The translations under genes were made by a program, and so were the position numbers. 64,000 nt of DNA from NCBI GenBank assembly GCA_963828625.1, contig CAWHEX010000010.1, forward strand, positions 124,001 to 188,000, in the 5' to 3' direction. Source of the DNA: PALSA-894 sp963828625 (GTDB lineage Bacteria; Pseudomonadota; Alphaproteobacteria; Rhizobiales; Xanthobacteraceae). Below are positions 15,642-26,352 of the stretch, in pieces. Under the pieces are notes generated by a model that saw nothing but the letters and a program-made list of their open reading frames with translations, was not told the origin of the DNA and made no database searches. The stretch's first letter is position 1; every line of letters begins with the position of its first letter.

Positions 15642-17530
15642 CCGATAACAAGAATACCATTCTGGCGATCGTGCTCTCGGCGATCGTGCTGATCGGCTGG
15701 CAATACTTCGTCGGCATGCCGCAGATGGAGAAGCAGAAGCAGGAGCAGCTTCTCAAACAGCAACAGCAGACGCAGCAGGCGCCCGCATCCGGTGCGCCAA
15801 GTGCGCCGGCCGGAACGCCGGGTGCGCCCGCCGGAGCGCCGCCCGCGCCCGGCACCGCGCCCTCCCCCGGCCAGGCCGGCACGCCGCGCGCGCCCGGCCA
15901 GCCCGGCCAGGTGATGACCCGCGAGGCGGTGCTCGCCGCTGGCCCGCGCATCGGGATCGACACGCCGCGGCTGAAAGGCTCGATCGCGCTGAAAGGCGCG
16001 CGCATCGACGACCTCGCGCTTGTGCAGTACCGCGAGACCGTCAACCCGGCTTCGCCCGCGATCGTGCTGCTCGCGCCGTTCGGCACCGAGCATCCCTTCT
16101 ATGCGGAGTTCGGCTGGCGCCCGTCGGGCAGCACCACCGTCAAGGTGCCCGACGGCGACACCGAGTGGCGCCAGGACGGCGCGGGCACGCTCACGCCCGG
16201 CAAACCGATCACGCTCGTGTGGGACAACGGCGAGGGACTGGAATTCCGCCGCACCATCGCGGTCGACGACAAGTATCTGTTCACCGCGAAGGACGAGGTG
16301 CTCAACAAGGGCCAGAGCCCGGTCACGCTCTACCCCTACGCGCTGATCCGCCGCCACGGCACGCCGAAGACGGAAGGCTATTACATCCTGCACGAAGGCT
16401 ACATCGGCGTGATGGGCGACCAGGGCCTGAAGGAAGACAGCTACAAGAACGTCGAAGAGAAAAAGGAAATCCGCTTCAAGGCGACGAACGGCTGGATCGG
16501 CTTCACCGACAAGTACTGGGCCGCGACCCTGCTGCCCGACACCAACGCAAACCTCAACGCCGTCTTCTCGGCGAACGCCGCCGCGAACCCGAAGACCTAC
16601 CAGAGCGACTACCTGCTCGACGCGCAGACCGTCGCGCCCGGCGAAACCGGCTCAGCCAACGTGCGGCTGTTCGCGGGCGCCAAGGAAGTGCAGACCATCG
16701 ACGGCTACGACAAGGCGCTCGGCCTCAACCGCTTCGAGCTGCTGATCGACTGGGGCTGGTTCTATTTCATCACCAAGCCGCTGTTCAAAGTCATCGACTA
16801 CTTCTTCCATCTGATCGGCAACTTCGGCCTCGCGATCCTGCTCGTCACGGTGCTGATCAAGCTCGTGTTCTTCCCGCTCGCCAACAAGTCCTACGCCTCG
16901 ATGGCGAAGATGAAGGCGGTGCAGCCGGAGATGATGGCGATCCGCGAGCGCTACGGCGACGACAAGATGAAGCAGCAGCAAGCGCTGATGGAGCTCTACA
17001 AGAAGGAGAAGATCAATCCGCTCGCCGGCTGCCTGCCGATCGTGGTGCAGATCCCGGTGTTCTTCGCGCTCTACAAGGTGCTGTTCATCACCATCGAGAT
17101 GCGCCATGCGCCCTTCTTCGGCTGGATCCGCGACCTCTCGGCGCCCGACCCGACCAACCTGTTCAACCTGTTCGGGCTGATCCCCTACGACCCGACCGTG
17201 CTGCCCGTGGTCGGCCAGTTCCTGCATCTGGGCGTATGGCCGATCGTCATGGGCATCACGATGTTCGTGCAGATGAAGCTCAACCCTGCGCCGCCCGACC
17301 CGACGCAGAAGATGATCTTCGACTGGATGCCGCTGATCTTCACCTTCATGCTGGCGAGCTTCTCGGCCGGCCTCGTGATCTACTGGGCGTGGAACAACAC
17401 GCTCTCGGTGATGCAGCAGGCCTTCATCATGAACAAGCACGGCGCCAAGATCGAGCTGTGGGACAACATGATGGAGTTGTTCAGGGGGAAGAAGGACAAG
17501 GGCGGCGGCGACAAGGACAAGAAGAAGTAG
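15638..17530 (+). CDS. yidC: Membrane protein insertase YidC
   Basis: 630 residues. TM1 (ILAIVLSAIVLIGWQYFVG) is followed by a Gln- and Pro/Ala-rich periplasmic linker (residues about 35-95), then the large periplasmic beta domain. The conserved core contains FNLIGNFG-like GNFGLAILLVTVLIKLVFFP, the hairpin region KMKAVQPEMMAIRERYGDDK, and the later TM segments (VFFALYKVLFI, WPIVMGITMFVQMKLNP, FMLASFSAGLVIYWAWNN). It inserts and folds inner-membrane proteins, alone or with SecYEG. The C-terminus is lysine-rich, as usual for ribosome contact. The length is typical for alphaproteobacteria. Confidence 0.97.
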   Translation: MTDNKNTILAIVLSAIVLIGWQYFVGMPQMEKQKQEQLLKQQQQTQQAPASGAPSAPAGTPGAPAGAPPAPGTAPSPGQAGTPRAPGQPGQVMTREAVLAAGPRIGIDTPRLKGSIALKGARIDDLALVQYRETVNPASPAIVLLAPFGTEHPFYAEFGWRPSGSTTVKVPDGDTEWRQDGAGTLTPGKPITLVWDNGEGLEFRRTIAVDDKYLFTAKDEVLNKGQSPVTLYPYALIRRHGTPKTEGYYILHEGYIGVMGDQGLKEDSYKNVEEKKEIRFKATNGWIGFTDKYWAATLLPDTNANLNAVFSANAAANPKTYQSDYLLDAQTVAPGETGSANVRLFAGAKEVQTIDGYDKALGLNRFELLIDWGWFYFITKPLFKVIDYFFHLIGNFGLAILLVTVLIKLVFFPLANKSYASMAKMKAVQPEMMAIRERYGDDKMKQQQALMELYKKEKINPLAGCLPIVVQIPVFFALYKVLFITIEMRHAPFFGWIRDLSAPDPTNLFNLFGLIPYDPTVLPVVGQFLHLGVWPIVMGITMFVQMKLNPAPPDPTQKMIFDWMPLIFTFMLASFSAGLVIYWAWNNTLSVMQQAFIMNKHGAKIELWDNMMELFRGKKDKGGGDKDKKK

Positions 17531-17557
17531 CGGCGGAAGCGCCGCGCGAGGGACCGC

Positions 17558-17932
17558 ATGGCCTTTCTCAGAGTCTGGCTCGCCGCTGCCGTTGCCATGT
17601 CGTTGCTGACGCCCGCTGTCGCGGCGGCGAAACAAGGCGACGGCAAACGCACCACCCGCATCGTGATCCACTGGAAGTCGCCGAAGGGAAATTACGGGCC
17701 CAACGGATTCCTGCCCGGCTTTCGCCAGCCCCCGCCGCTTTCCGAATGGCGCGACCGCAGCCCGCGCCACGGCGGCGGCGACTTCTCGCGCAACCGTCGC
17801 TACATCTCCGGCTACGAATGGCGCTACGGCTGGGGCTATCCGCAATTCTATCGCGGCCGTTACAACGGCGGCGGCTTCGGCCCGTGCTGGAGCAACACGC
17901 CGATCGGCCCGATGTGGAATTGCGGGATGTGA
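17558..17932 (+). CDS. Small secreted hypothetical protein, Gly/Arg/Tyr-rich
   Basis: 124 residues with an N-terminal signal peptide (VWLAAAVAMSLLTPAVAAA). The mature part is basic and aromatic (SGYEWRYGWGYPQFYRGRYN, then GGGFGPCWSNTPIGPMWNCG) with two cysteines that could form a disulfide. It starts at ATG 17558 behind CGAGGGA, 27 nt after yidC. I do not recognise the family. The compact Gly/Trp/Tyr composition suggests a small periplasmic or envelope protein. Its position between yidC and engB may be incidental. Confidence 0.7.
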   Translation: MAFLRVWLAAAVAMSLLTPAVAAAKQGDGKRTTRIVIHWKSPKGNYGPNGFLPGFRQPPPLSEWRDRSPRHGGGDFSRNRRYISGYEWRYGWGYPQFYRGRYNGGGFGPCWSNTPIGPMWNCGM

Positions 17933-18025
17933 GCGGGCGACCGGCTCGCTATCCCATCGTGGCGTAACGCGAGCGCGGCGCAACAAGCGCTCGTCGCGGC
18001 GCCGCGAAGGATGCTAAGGGACAGC

Positions 18026-18682
18026 ATGTCCGCCTCCCCCTTCACGTCCGCCGAGATCGAAACCGGCCGCAAGCTGTTCGCGGCCGAATGGGATTTTGCC
18101 TTCGCGGCCGGCACGCTCGACCGCCTGCCGCCGATGAAGGGCATCGAGATCGCGTTCGCGGGGCGCTCCAATGTCGGCAAGTCGAGCCTGATCAACGCGC
18201 TCACAGGGCGCAAGGCGCTCGCGCGCACATCGAACACGCCGGGCCGCACGCAGGAGCTGATCTATTTCACGGCCGGCGCGGTGTCGGCGCTGCGGCTCGT
18301 CGACATGCCGGGCTACGGCTACGCGCAGGCGCCGAAGAGCCAGATCGCGGCATGGACCGCGCTGATCCATGCGTATCTTTCGGGCCGCGCCAATCTCGCG
18401 CGCGTCTATGTGCTGATCGATGCGCGCCACGGGCTGAAGGATGCCGACGAGGCGGTGCTCAAGACGCTCGACAAGGCGGCGGTGAGCTATCAGGTCGTGC
18501 TCACCAAGGGCGATCAGGTGAAGGCGGCCGAACTGGAGAAGCGCGTGGCCGCGACCGCGGCGGCGCTCGCGAAACGGCCGGCGGCGTTTCCGGAGATCAT
18601 GGTGACGTCCTCGCACGACGGCGGCGGCATGGCGGAACTGCGCGCCGCGATCGTGCGGGTGATGAAGGAGCGGCACGGATAG
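18026..18682 (+). CDS. engB: Ribosome biogenesis GTPase EngB/YsxC
   Basis: 218 residues. The start at ATG 18026 is preferred over ATG 18011 because TAAGGGA lies at proper distance from it. The GTPase motifs are G1 GRSNVGKSSL, G2 NTPGRTQ, G3 DMPGYGYA and G4 TKGDQ, with a late TSS (G5). EngB assists maturation of the large ribosomal subunit. It follows yidC in many Hyphomicrobiales, where argB is also nearby, matching this window. Confidence 0.96.
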   Translation: MSASPFTSAEIETGRKLFAAEWDFAFAAGTLDRLPPMKGIEIAFAGRSNVGKSSLINALTGRKALARTSNTPGRTQELIYFTAGAVSALRLVDMPGYGYAQAPKSQIAAWTALIHAYLSGRANLARVYVLIDARHGLKDADEAVLKTLDKAAVSYQVVLTKGDQVKAAELEKRVAATAAALAKRPAAFPEIMVTSSHDGGGMAELRAAIVRVMKERHG

Positions 18683-18725
18683 AGGTCAATCCGAGCGGCG
18701 ACCCGCGCAAAAATAGCGGCGCGCG

Positions 18726-19919
18726 TCAGCGCCAGTCCACGCATTCGGTGCTCGCGCGGTCATCGATCGTTCGCGCGAGCATCTCGCCGAGCACGCGGTA
18801 GCCTTCGTCGTTGAAGTGGTTCCAGTCCTGCGGTCCGTGGATCGGCGCGGCCTTCGCGGCCGCGCGCAGCGCCGGGCGCGTGTCGATGAAGCGCGCGCCG
18901 TTCGCGAGCGTCATCGCGCGGATCTGCCCGCAGGTGCGCTGGCTCGCCTCGTCGATCTCGCTCTCCGGAACGGGGCGCACCTCGTTGAGCGGCCAGCGCG
19001 TGTAGACATCGACCAGCGCTTCGGCGTGGCGATAAAGCGCGGCGGGCGACGCGATATAGACCACCGTGATGTCCGTCGCCGGATACGTGCGGCGCAGCCA
19101 AGCGAGCGAGACGTCGAACACCGTGAGCGGCGCATCGATCCAGGTGGCGATCTCGACCGGCGGCTTCTGCAACGCGGGCGCCGCCACCGCCGTGGCGCCG
19201 GCCAGCACCTTGTTGTTCGCCGACGGCTTGCGCAGCGTCTCGAAGCTCTCCGTGTTGGTCGCCGCGAAGTGCGCCATCTTGAAGGTCGTCTCGGCCAGAT
19301 CCGTGAAGCAGCGCCAGCGCAGCGGCATCGCGTATTGCCGCTCGATGTAGCGCTCGATCTTCTCGCGCGTGACCGGGCCGCCCGCCGCCGAGACATTCGC
19401 CACGTAGCCGTTCTCGTCGAGATCGTTGCCCTCGTAGAAATAGACCAGCATCTGGCGCGGCGCTTCGAGCGCCGGATAGAGGAAGCACCCCGAACGGAGG
19501 ATCCGCGTCGGCATGCGCACCATCGCCTGCGCGCTGCCCGCCCCGCCCATGCCGAGGCTGATCACGTCGCGGCCAGTGAGGCGCCGGATCACGTGCGCGG
19601 AATGCAGCGCCTTGGCGCGGTCGCCTTTCGCGGCGAACAGCCCATCACCCTGCCCTTCCGCATAGGAGTCGCCGAGCAGCGCCACATAGTCGCGCGGCAC
19701 GGTGGCGGCCTTCGAGGTCTGCGCGAAGGTGTCGGCGATGTCCGGAAAGTGCGGGCGCAGGTTGAGCGACAGGTCCGGATAGACGAACCGGAAGATCACG
19801 AAGCTCGCCACCAGATACGTCGCGGCGAGCGAAACGATCGCCAGCGCGGTGTTTGCGAGCGCGGACCTCAGCCGGAGAGCCATTGCGGCGTTGTCGCCGA
19901 ATGCGCCGCGGCTGTCCAT
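18726..19919 (-). CDS. SGNH/GDSL-fold hydrolase-like protein with N-terminal membrane anchor
   Basis: About 397 residues if started at ATG 19919 (alternatives 19940 and 19883). One hydrophobic segment (TALAIVSLAATYLVASFVIF) precedes a periplasmic domain. LLGDSYAEGQGDG is the GDSL-like block I, GMGGAGSAQ resembles block II and DWNHFNDEGYRVL is the Asp-x-x-His block V, so the Ser/Asp/His triad seems complete. Related membrane-anchored SGNH proteins act as esterases or acyl-transfer partners on polysaccharides. The substrate here is unknown. It is convergent with engB and divergent from argB, with only 66 bp to the argB start. Confidence 0.75.
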   Translation of the reverse strand: MDSRGAFGDNAAMALRLRSALANTALAIVSLAATYLVASFVIFRFVYPDLSLNLRPHFPDIADTFAQTSKAATVPRDYVALLGDSYAEGQGDGLFAAKGDRAKALHSAHVIRRLTGRDVISLGMGGAGSAQAMVRMPTRILRSGCFLYPALEAPRQMLVYFYEGNDLDENGYVANVSAAGGPVTREKIERYIERQYAMPLRWRCFTDLAETTFKMAHFAATNTESFETLRKPSANNKVLAGATAVAAPALQKPPVEIATWIDAPLTVFDVSLAWLRRTYPATDITVVYIASPAALYRHAEALVDVYTRWPLNEVRPVPESEIDEASQRTCGQIRAMTLANGARFIDTRPALRAAAKAAPIHGPQDWNHFNDEGYRVLGEMLARTIDDRASTECVDWR

Positions 19920-19985
19920 GCGGCCTTGCCCCTTTCCCATGACGCCCGCGGACGGTAAAAGCGGCGCCGCAACAGGGACGCCGAA

Positions 19986-20870
19986 ATGACCGTTTCGCCG
20001 CAGGACCAGGCGCGCACGCTGATCGAGGCGCTGCCGCATATGCAGCAGTACGACGAGGAAATCGTCGTGGTGAAATACGGCGGCCACGCGATGGGCAACG
20101 AGGCGATGGCGCAAAGCTTCGCGCGCGACATCGTGCTGATGGAGCAGACCGCGATCAATCCGGTGGTCGTGCACGGCGGCGGGCCGCAGATCGCCGACAT
20201 GCTCAAGCGGCTCGGCATCAAGTCCGAATTCGCCGCAGGCCTGCGCATCACCGACAAGCCGACGATGGAAGTCGTCGAGATGGTCTTGGCGGGCCGGATC
20301 AACAAGGAGATCGTGGGCTACATCAACGCGGCCGGCGGCCGCGCGATCGGCCTCACCGGCAAGGATGGCAACATGGTGCGTGCCCGCAAGGTGACGCGCA
20401 CGGTCGCCGATCCGGGCTCGAACATCGAGAAGGTGGTCGACCTCGGTTTCGTCGGCGAGCCCGACAAGGTCGACACCACCGTGCTCGATACGATCCTCGG
20501 GCGCGAGTTGATCCCGGTGCTGGCGCCGGTCGCGACCTCGGCGGACGGCGGCACCTACAACGTCAACGCCGATACGTTTGCGGGCGCCATCGCGGGTGCG
20601 CTCAAGGCGAAGCGCCTGCTGCTGCTCACCGACGTGCCGGGCGTGCTCGACAAGTCGAAACAACTCATCAAGGAGCTGTCGGTCGACGATGCGCGCCGCC
20701 TGATCGCGGACGGAACCATCACGGGCGGCATGATCCCGAAGGTCGAGACCTGCATGTACGCGCTCGACGCGGGCGTCGAGGCGGTCGTCATTCTCGATGG
20801 CAAGGTGGAGCACGCGGTGCTGATCGAATTGCTGACCGACGCGGGCGCCGGAACGCTGGTGCACAAGTAA
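19986..20870 (+). CDS. argB: Acetylglutamate kinase
   Basis: 294 residues from ATG 19986, with AGGGAC upstream. It phosphorylates N-acetyl-L-glutamate in arginine synthesis. Amino-acid kinase motifs are VVKYGGHAM, VVHGGGPQIADML, the RITDKPTMEVVEMVLAGRIN block and NVNADTFAGAIAGALKAKRL for substrate and ATP binding. The C-terminal region (GTITGGMIPKVETCMYALDA) is typical of ArgB. The length is standard. The gene is intact. Confidence 0.97.
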   Translation: MTVSPQDQARTLIEALPHMQQYDEEIVVVKYGGHAMGNEAMAQSFARDIVLMEQTAINPVVVHGGGPQIADMLKRLGIKSEFAAGLRITDKPTMEVVEMVLAGRINKEIVGYINAAGGRAIGLTGKDGNMVRARKVTRTVADPGSNIEKVVDLGFVGEPDKVDTTVLDTILGRELIPVLAPVATSADGGTYNVNADTFAGAIAGALKAKRLLLLTDVPGVLDKSKQLIKELSVDDARRLIADGTITGGMIPKVETCMYALDAGVEAVVILDGKVEHAVLIELLTDAGAGTLVHK

Positions 20871-20875
20871 CCGCG

Positions 20876-21469
20876 ATGCGGCGCGCGATACTCGCAACCC
20901 TTCTCACGCTGCTGCCGGTCGTTGCGGCCGCGCAGGGGCCGATCGCGAGCGCGCTGACGCCGCTCAAGCCCGCCGACCGCGCCCGCATTTCCAACATCGC
21001 GGCAAGCCGCGAGAAGGCGCTCACGGCGGCCGAGACCACCGGCAAACCCGACGATCTGCGCGCCGCGAAAGACCTGCTCGCGCTGCCCTCCCAGCCGCTT
21101 GAGCCCGCGACGCTGACCGGCAAGTGGCGCTGCCGATCGATCCATCTCGGCGGAATGTCCCCGCTCACGGTCAACCCGTTCTTCGAATGCCGGATCGTGC
21201 GCGAACGCGGCGCGCTCTATCTCGAGAAAATAACCGGCGGCACGCGACGCAAGGCGCGGCTTTCCCCGCTCGACGAGCGCCGGCTGCTGTTCTACGGCGC
21301 GTATCGCGCGGCGGGCGACAAACCGCAGCCCTACGGCGCGGACGACTACCGCGACGAGGCCGGCATTCTGGAGCGCGTCGGCCGCGACCGGCTGCGCGTG
21401 GAACTTCCCGAGCCCCGCGCCTACAACACGGCGCGTCACGAGGTCTTCGAGCTGGTGCGCGGGCGCTAA
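20876..21469 (+). CDS. DUF4893-like secreted protein
   Basis: 197 residues starting 5 nt after argB. A short signal peptide (RRAILATLLTLLPVVAAAQG) precedes LKPADRARISNIAASREKAL and LTGKWRCRSIHLGG, with two cysteines (WRCRS and FFECRIV) that could pair in the periplasm. The C-terminal part is GRDRLRVELPEPRAYNTARH. It resembles DUF4893 proteins of alphaproteobacteria. Its function is unknown. It is probably co-transcribed with argB, though no metabolic link is evident. Confidence 0.72.
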   Translation: MRRAILATLLTLLPVVAAAQGPIASALTPLKPADRARISNIAASREKALTAAETTGKPDDLRAAKDLLALPSQPLEPATLTGKWRCRSIHLGGMSPLTVNPFFECRIVRERGALYLEKITGGTRRKARLSPLDERRLLFYGAYRAAGDKPQPYGADDYRDEAGILERVGRDRLRVELPEPRAYNTARHEVFELVRGR

Positions 21470-21600
21470 GGCCGCCATCTCGCAAAATCGAGCATTTCCA
21501 ATGGCTTGGTATTTCTCCGGGTCATTTATCTGTTGCGCCGCCGCGCGTCTGACCGCATAACGGACGCAGGAGCGTGGCCCGCCACGGGCACGGAGTGCGC

Positions 21601-23214
21601 ATGACCCGCGTCCTGATGATCTATCCGAAGTTCATTCCAAACTCGTTTTGGAATTACACGGAGGCGTGCGAGCTCGTCGGCGCGAAGTATCCGGCGGCCC
21701 CGCTCGGCCTGATCACCGTCGCGGCGCTGTGCCCGAAGGAATGGGACTTCCGGCTCATCAATCGCAACACCGAGCCGCTGACCGACGAAGACCTCGACTG
21801 GGCCGACCTCGATCATGCTCGGCGGCATGCTGAACCAGCAGCCGGACTTTCTCTATCTGATCGAGCTTGCGCACCTGCACGGCAAGCCGGTCGTGCGTCG
21901 GCGGGCCTGACGTTTCGTCGAGCCCGCATCTTTATGCGGCGGCGGACTTCCAGGTGATCGGCGAGGCCGAGCACATCATGAAGGAGTTCATCGCGGCGTG
22001 GGAAAGCGGCGAGCGCAAGGGCGTGTTCACGGCCGAGAAATTCAAGATCGACATGACGCAGTCGCCGCTGCCGCGCTACGACCTGCTGAAGCTCGAGCAG
22101 TATCTCTACATCGGCATCCAGTTCTCGCGCGGCTGCCCGTTCACCTGCGAGTTCTGCGACATCATCGAGCTGTACGGCCGCGTGCCGCGCACCAAGACGC
22201 AGGATCAGATTTTCGCCGAGCTGCAGGCGCTCTACGACGCCGGCTATCGCGGCCATGTCGACTTCGTCGACGACAACTTCATCGGCAACCGCAAGCACGT
22301 GCGTCCGATGATGCCGAAGCTGAGGGAGTGGCTGGCAGAAGCACGACTATCCGTTCGAATTCTCCACCGAAGCCTCGATCAATATCGCCGACGACGACGA
22401 CATGTTGCAGGCGATGAAGGATGCGAACTTCTTCGGCATCTTCGTCGGCATCGAGAGCCCGGATCCCGAGACGCTGATCCAGATGCGCAAGAAGCAGAAC
22501 ACCAAGCGCAACATCGCGGAGAGCATCCACAAGATCTACGGCTACGGCATGTTCGTGACGGCGGGCTTCATCGTCGGCTTCGACACCGAGAAGGTCTCGA
22601 TCGCGAACTCGATGACCGAGTTCATCGAGGAATGCTGCGTTCCGGTCTGCATGGTCGGCCTGCTCTATGCGCTCCCGGGCACGCAGCTCACGCGCCGGCT
22701 TGAGAAGGAAGGCCGGCTGCACAAGGGCCACGACATCATGCGGGTCGAGCAGTCGGGCGACCAATGCACGCTCGGCTGCAACTTCGACACCAAGCGGCCG
22801 CTGCGCGACATCCTCACCGACTACAAGACCGTGCTGGCGAACGTGTTCAGTCCTGAGGCTTATGCGGGCCGCCTGTCGCGTCTCTCCAAGATGCTCGACC
22901 GCACCGGCCGGCCGAAGCAGCTTGCCGACGGCGACATCCGCAAGAACCACGGCGTCGACGTGCTGTACAATGTCATCAACCGGTTGCCCGAGGCGCGCGA
23001 GCCGTTCTGGAAGACGTTTGTCGAGGTCGCCAAGACCAATCCGGGCGCGCTGCGCCAGATCGTGACCCTGATGGCGATGTACCTGCACCTTGGGCCGTTC
23101 TCGAAGCACGTCATCGGCGAGATCGACCGCCGCATCCGCGAGCTGGACGACGTGTCGCCGCCGACGGCGGCTGAGATCACCGCCTACCGCGAGGCGGTGG
23201 CGGCGCACGCTTAA
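21601..23214 (+). CDS. B12-binding-domain radical SAM protein (three frameshifts)
   Basis: The reconstructed protein of about 536 residues begins at ATG 21601 with a cobalamin-binding-like Rossmann domain (VLMIYPKFIPNSFW, LINRNTEPLTDEDLDW). The radical SAM core has the cluster motif RGCPFTCEFCDI (CxxxCxxC) and EFSTEASINIADDD. A C-terminal DUF4070-like region follows (HGVDVLYNVINRLPEAREPF). Shifts lie near 21812, 21895 and 22340, and the total span is a multiple of three, fitting three inserted bases. Proteins of this group perform uncharacterised radical methylation-type chemistry. The gene stands alone after a 131-bp gap. Confidence 0.87.
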
Positions 23215-23328
23215 CGCCGCCGCCGTTCCGGACCCGCCAACCGCGGGCGCCAAACCGAAATTGCTTGCCGTTAGGTCAAATCCGATTCATCGATTGAGCG
23301 GGACCGATTCGCCTCTCACGGGCATTCG

Positions 23329-24328
23329 ATGCGATCGCGCGCGCTGGTGCTGAGCCTGCTGGCCCTTCTCGGCCTGACCGCGTCCGCGCGCGCCGACCTC
23401 CAGTTCTGCAACAAGACGAGCTACGTGCTCGATCTCGCGCTCGGGCTCGAGGAGAAGCAGGCCGCAGCGACGCGCGGCTGGTTCCGTGTCGATCCGGGCG
23501 CCTGCCGCACCGTGCTGCAAGGCGCGCTGACCGCGGACAATGTCTATCTCCACGCACGGGCGCTTGCCGCCTACGGCGCCTCGCCGCTGCCGCAAGCAGG
23601 CCACGCGGACTTCTGCATCGCGGACGGCAACTTCGTAATCGCCGCCGCCAAGGCCTGCCAGACGCGCGCAGGCCAGCGGCTTGCACGCTTCTCGCTGATC
23701 AAGCCGTCGGAAACCGAACAGGGGCTCACCGCCTATCTCGGCGAGGAGGCCGATTACGATCCCGCGCAGGCGCGGCTTGCCGGCATCCAGCGCCTGCTGG
23801 TGATCGCCGGCTACGACGCCAACCCGATCGACGGCCTCGAAGGCAAGAAGACCACCGCGGCACTCGAGCAGTTTCTCAAGGATCGCCGCCTGTCGACCGA
23901 TGCGCAGAGCGGCTCGACATTCTTCCAGGCGCTGCTCGATGCCACGAAGGCGGCCGACGGCGTCGGGTTCTCCTGGTGCAACGAGACGCCGCATCCCGTG
24001 ATGGCGGCGCTCGGCGTCGACGAGAACGGCGCGGTGACGACGCGCGGCTGGTATCGCGTCGATCCGGGCAAATGCGTGAAGCCCGAAACGCCGGCCAAGC
24101 TCGGGCAAGCTGTTCAGCTTTGCGGAAGCGATCGACAACGACGGGCAGGCGCTCAAGCGCGGCGACAAGCTGCTGGTATGGGGCGGCCCGATGCAGCTCT
24201 GCACGCGCGATGTGCGCTTCGAGATCGCCGAGCAGAAGAATTGCGTCGGCCAGGGGCTCACAGCGACGGGCTTTGCCGTCATCGATCTCGCCGGCCGTCA
24301 GGGCGCGACGGTGCGGTTTCGGGAATGA
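23329..24328 (+). CDS. DUF1036 exported protein with duplicated domain (one frameshift)
   Basis: About 332 residues with a signal peptide (LVLSLLALLGLTASARA). Two homologous halves are visible. LQFCNKTSYVLDLALGLEEK with TRGWFRVDPGACR in the first half matches FSWCNETPHPVMAALGVDEN with TTRGWYRVDPGKC in the second, joined by a peptidoglycan-binding-like stretch (GIQRLLVIAGYDANPIDGLE). The frame shifts at the GGG run 24103-24105. The restored end reads LLVWGGPMQLCTRDVRFEIA. DUF1036 proteins are Cys-rich secreted proteins of unknown function. The stop overlaps a possible ATG of the next gene. Confidence 0.82.
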
Positions 24329-24360
24329 CAGGAGAGACGGGCGCCGCTAGAACCGCGCCC

Positions 24361-25069
24361 ATGAATGCTCCCGCCCCTGCCCGCAGCGCGCCACGCGAAT
24401 TCCGCCATGTCGAGACCTGGGTGTTCGATCTCGACAACACGCTCTACCCGCATCACCTGAATCTCTGGCAGCAGGTCGACGACCGCATCCGCGCCTACAT
24501 CGCGGATTTCCTCAAAGTCAGCCGCGACGAAGCGTTCCGCGTGCAGAAGGATTATTACCGGCGCTACGGCACCTCGATGCGCGGGCTGATGACCGAGCAC
24601 GGCATGAACCCGGACGACTACCTCGCCTTCGTGCACAAGATCGACCACTCGCCGCTGGAGCCGAATCCCACACTCGGCGCCGCGATCGAGAAGCTGCCCG
24701 GCCGCAAGCTGATCCTCACCAACGGCACGCGCGCGCACGCCGACGCCGTGATGCGGCGGCTCGACATCCACATGCATTTCGAGGACGTGTTCGGCATCAA
24801 CGAAGCCGATCTCGAACCAAAGCCCCTGCCGCAGACCTACGACAAATTCCTGAAGAGTCCACGGCGTCGATCCGGCGCGCGCCGCGATGTTCGAAGATCT
24901 GGCGCGCAATCTCGCGGTCCCGCACGCGCTCGGCATGACCACCGTGCTGGTGGTGCCGGAGGGCTCGCGCGAGGTGCTGCGCGAGGACTGGGAGCTGGAA
25001 GGGCGCGACGCCGCGCATGTCGATCACGTGACCGACGATCTGACCGGTTTTCTGCAGGGCATCCGCTAA
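24361..25069 (+). CDS. HAD-superfamily pyrimidine 5'-nucleotidase (one frameshift)
   Basis: About 235 residues. The nucleophile motif I, VFDLDNTLYPHH, and motif II, LILTNGTRAHADAVM, identify a HAD phosphatase of the pyrimidine 5'-nucleotidase type. DVFGINEADLEPKPLPQTYD gives the motif III lysine. A shift at the CC of 24859-24860 separates it from SHGVDPARAAMFEDLARNLA (motif IV Asp). The start is uncertain: ATG 24361 gives a typical N-terminus, while ATG 24325 would overlap the DUF1036 stop. It probably dephosphorylates nucleoside monophosphates in salvage or overflow. Confidence 0.85.
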
Positions 25070-25079
25070 GGGTCGCGCC

Positions 25080-25416
25080 ATGCAGTCCGGCCTCGAACAA
25101 AACCGCGGAGACCTCGACTGGTGGCCGCACGTTCGCGCGTGAAATGTTTGCGGAAATCGGTGTTGTGCTGGATGGAAAGACGCTCGACCCGGCACGCGCT
25201 TATGACATCAAGGCCCCTTGGCCCGATCATCGCATCGAGATCGTTTATGTTTCCCGCGAAGAGTTTGCCGCGGAGAGAATGGAAGAGCCCGAAGGAAAAT
25301 ATCTGTTTCACATACTCGGCAAGCAGTACGGCGGCGCTCGCTGGGAATTCCGCCAGAACGAAATCAATTCCTTGATCGCTCAAGCGTTGCGAAGCCCTCC
25401 ATCCGACTCGGACTGA
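25080..25416 (+). CDS. Small hypothetical protein (probable frameshift near the start)
   Basis: The secure part is 90 residues from ATG 25144: MFAEIGVVLDGKTLDPARAY, WPDHRIEIVYVSREEFAAER and GKYLFHILGKQYGGARWEFR. It has no good ribosome site there. Treating one base as inserted between 25085 and 25135 joins it to ATG 25080 (MQSGLEQNRGDLD), giving about 111 residues and a span of 337 nt (336 plus one), like other shifted genes here. Composition is less G+C-rich than its neighbours. I do not recognise the family. It is soluble and has no cysteines. Confidence 0.5.
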
Positions 25417-25503
25417 GGCTCTGGCAGCTCGCGCCACGTCGGCCCGCTTGACATCGCGCCGCGCCGCCCCGACAAACCTCACGCCTTTTGCACGGGAAAA
25501 GCC

Positions 25504-26340
<837 letters not shown>

Positions 26341-26352
26341 CCGGCTTCACCC

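Noticed and set aside
18726..20897. 723-residue version of the SGNH protein reaching across argB
   Set aside because: The upstream 320 residues are antisense to argB and featureless; the membrane anchor marks the true N-terminus near 19919.
23329..25416. Single 695-residue protein joining DUF1036, HAD nucleotidase and the small hypothetical protein
   Set aside because: The fusion arises because single-base shifts bring three genes into one frame; each has its own domain, start and stop when corrected.
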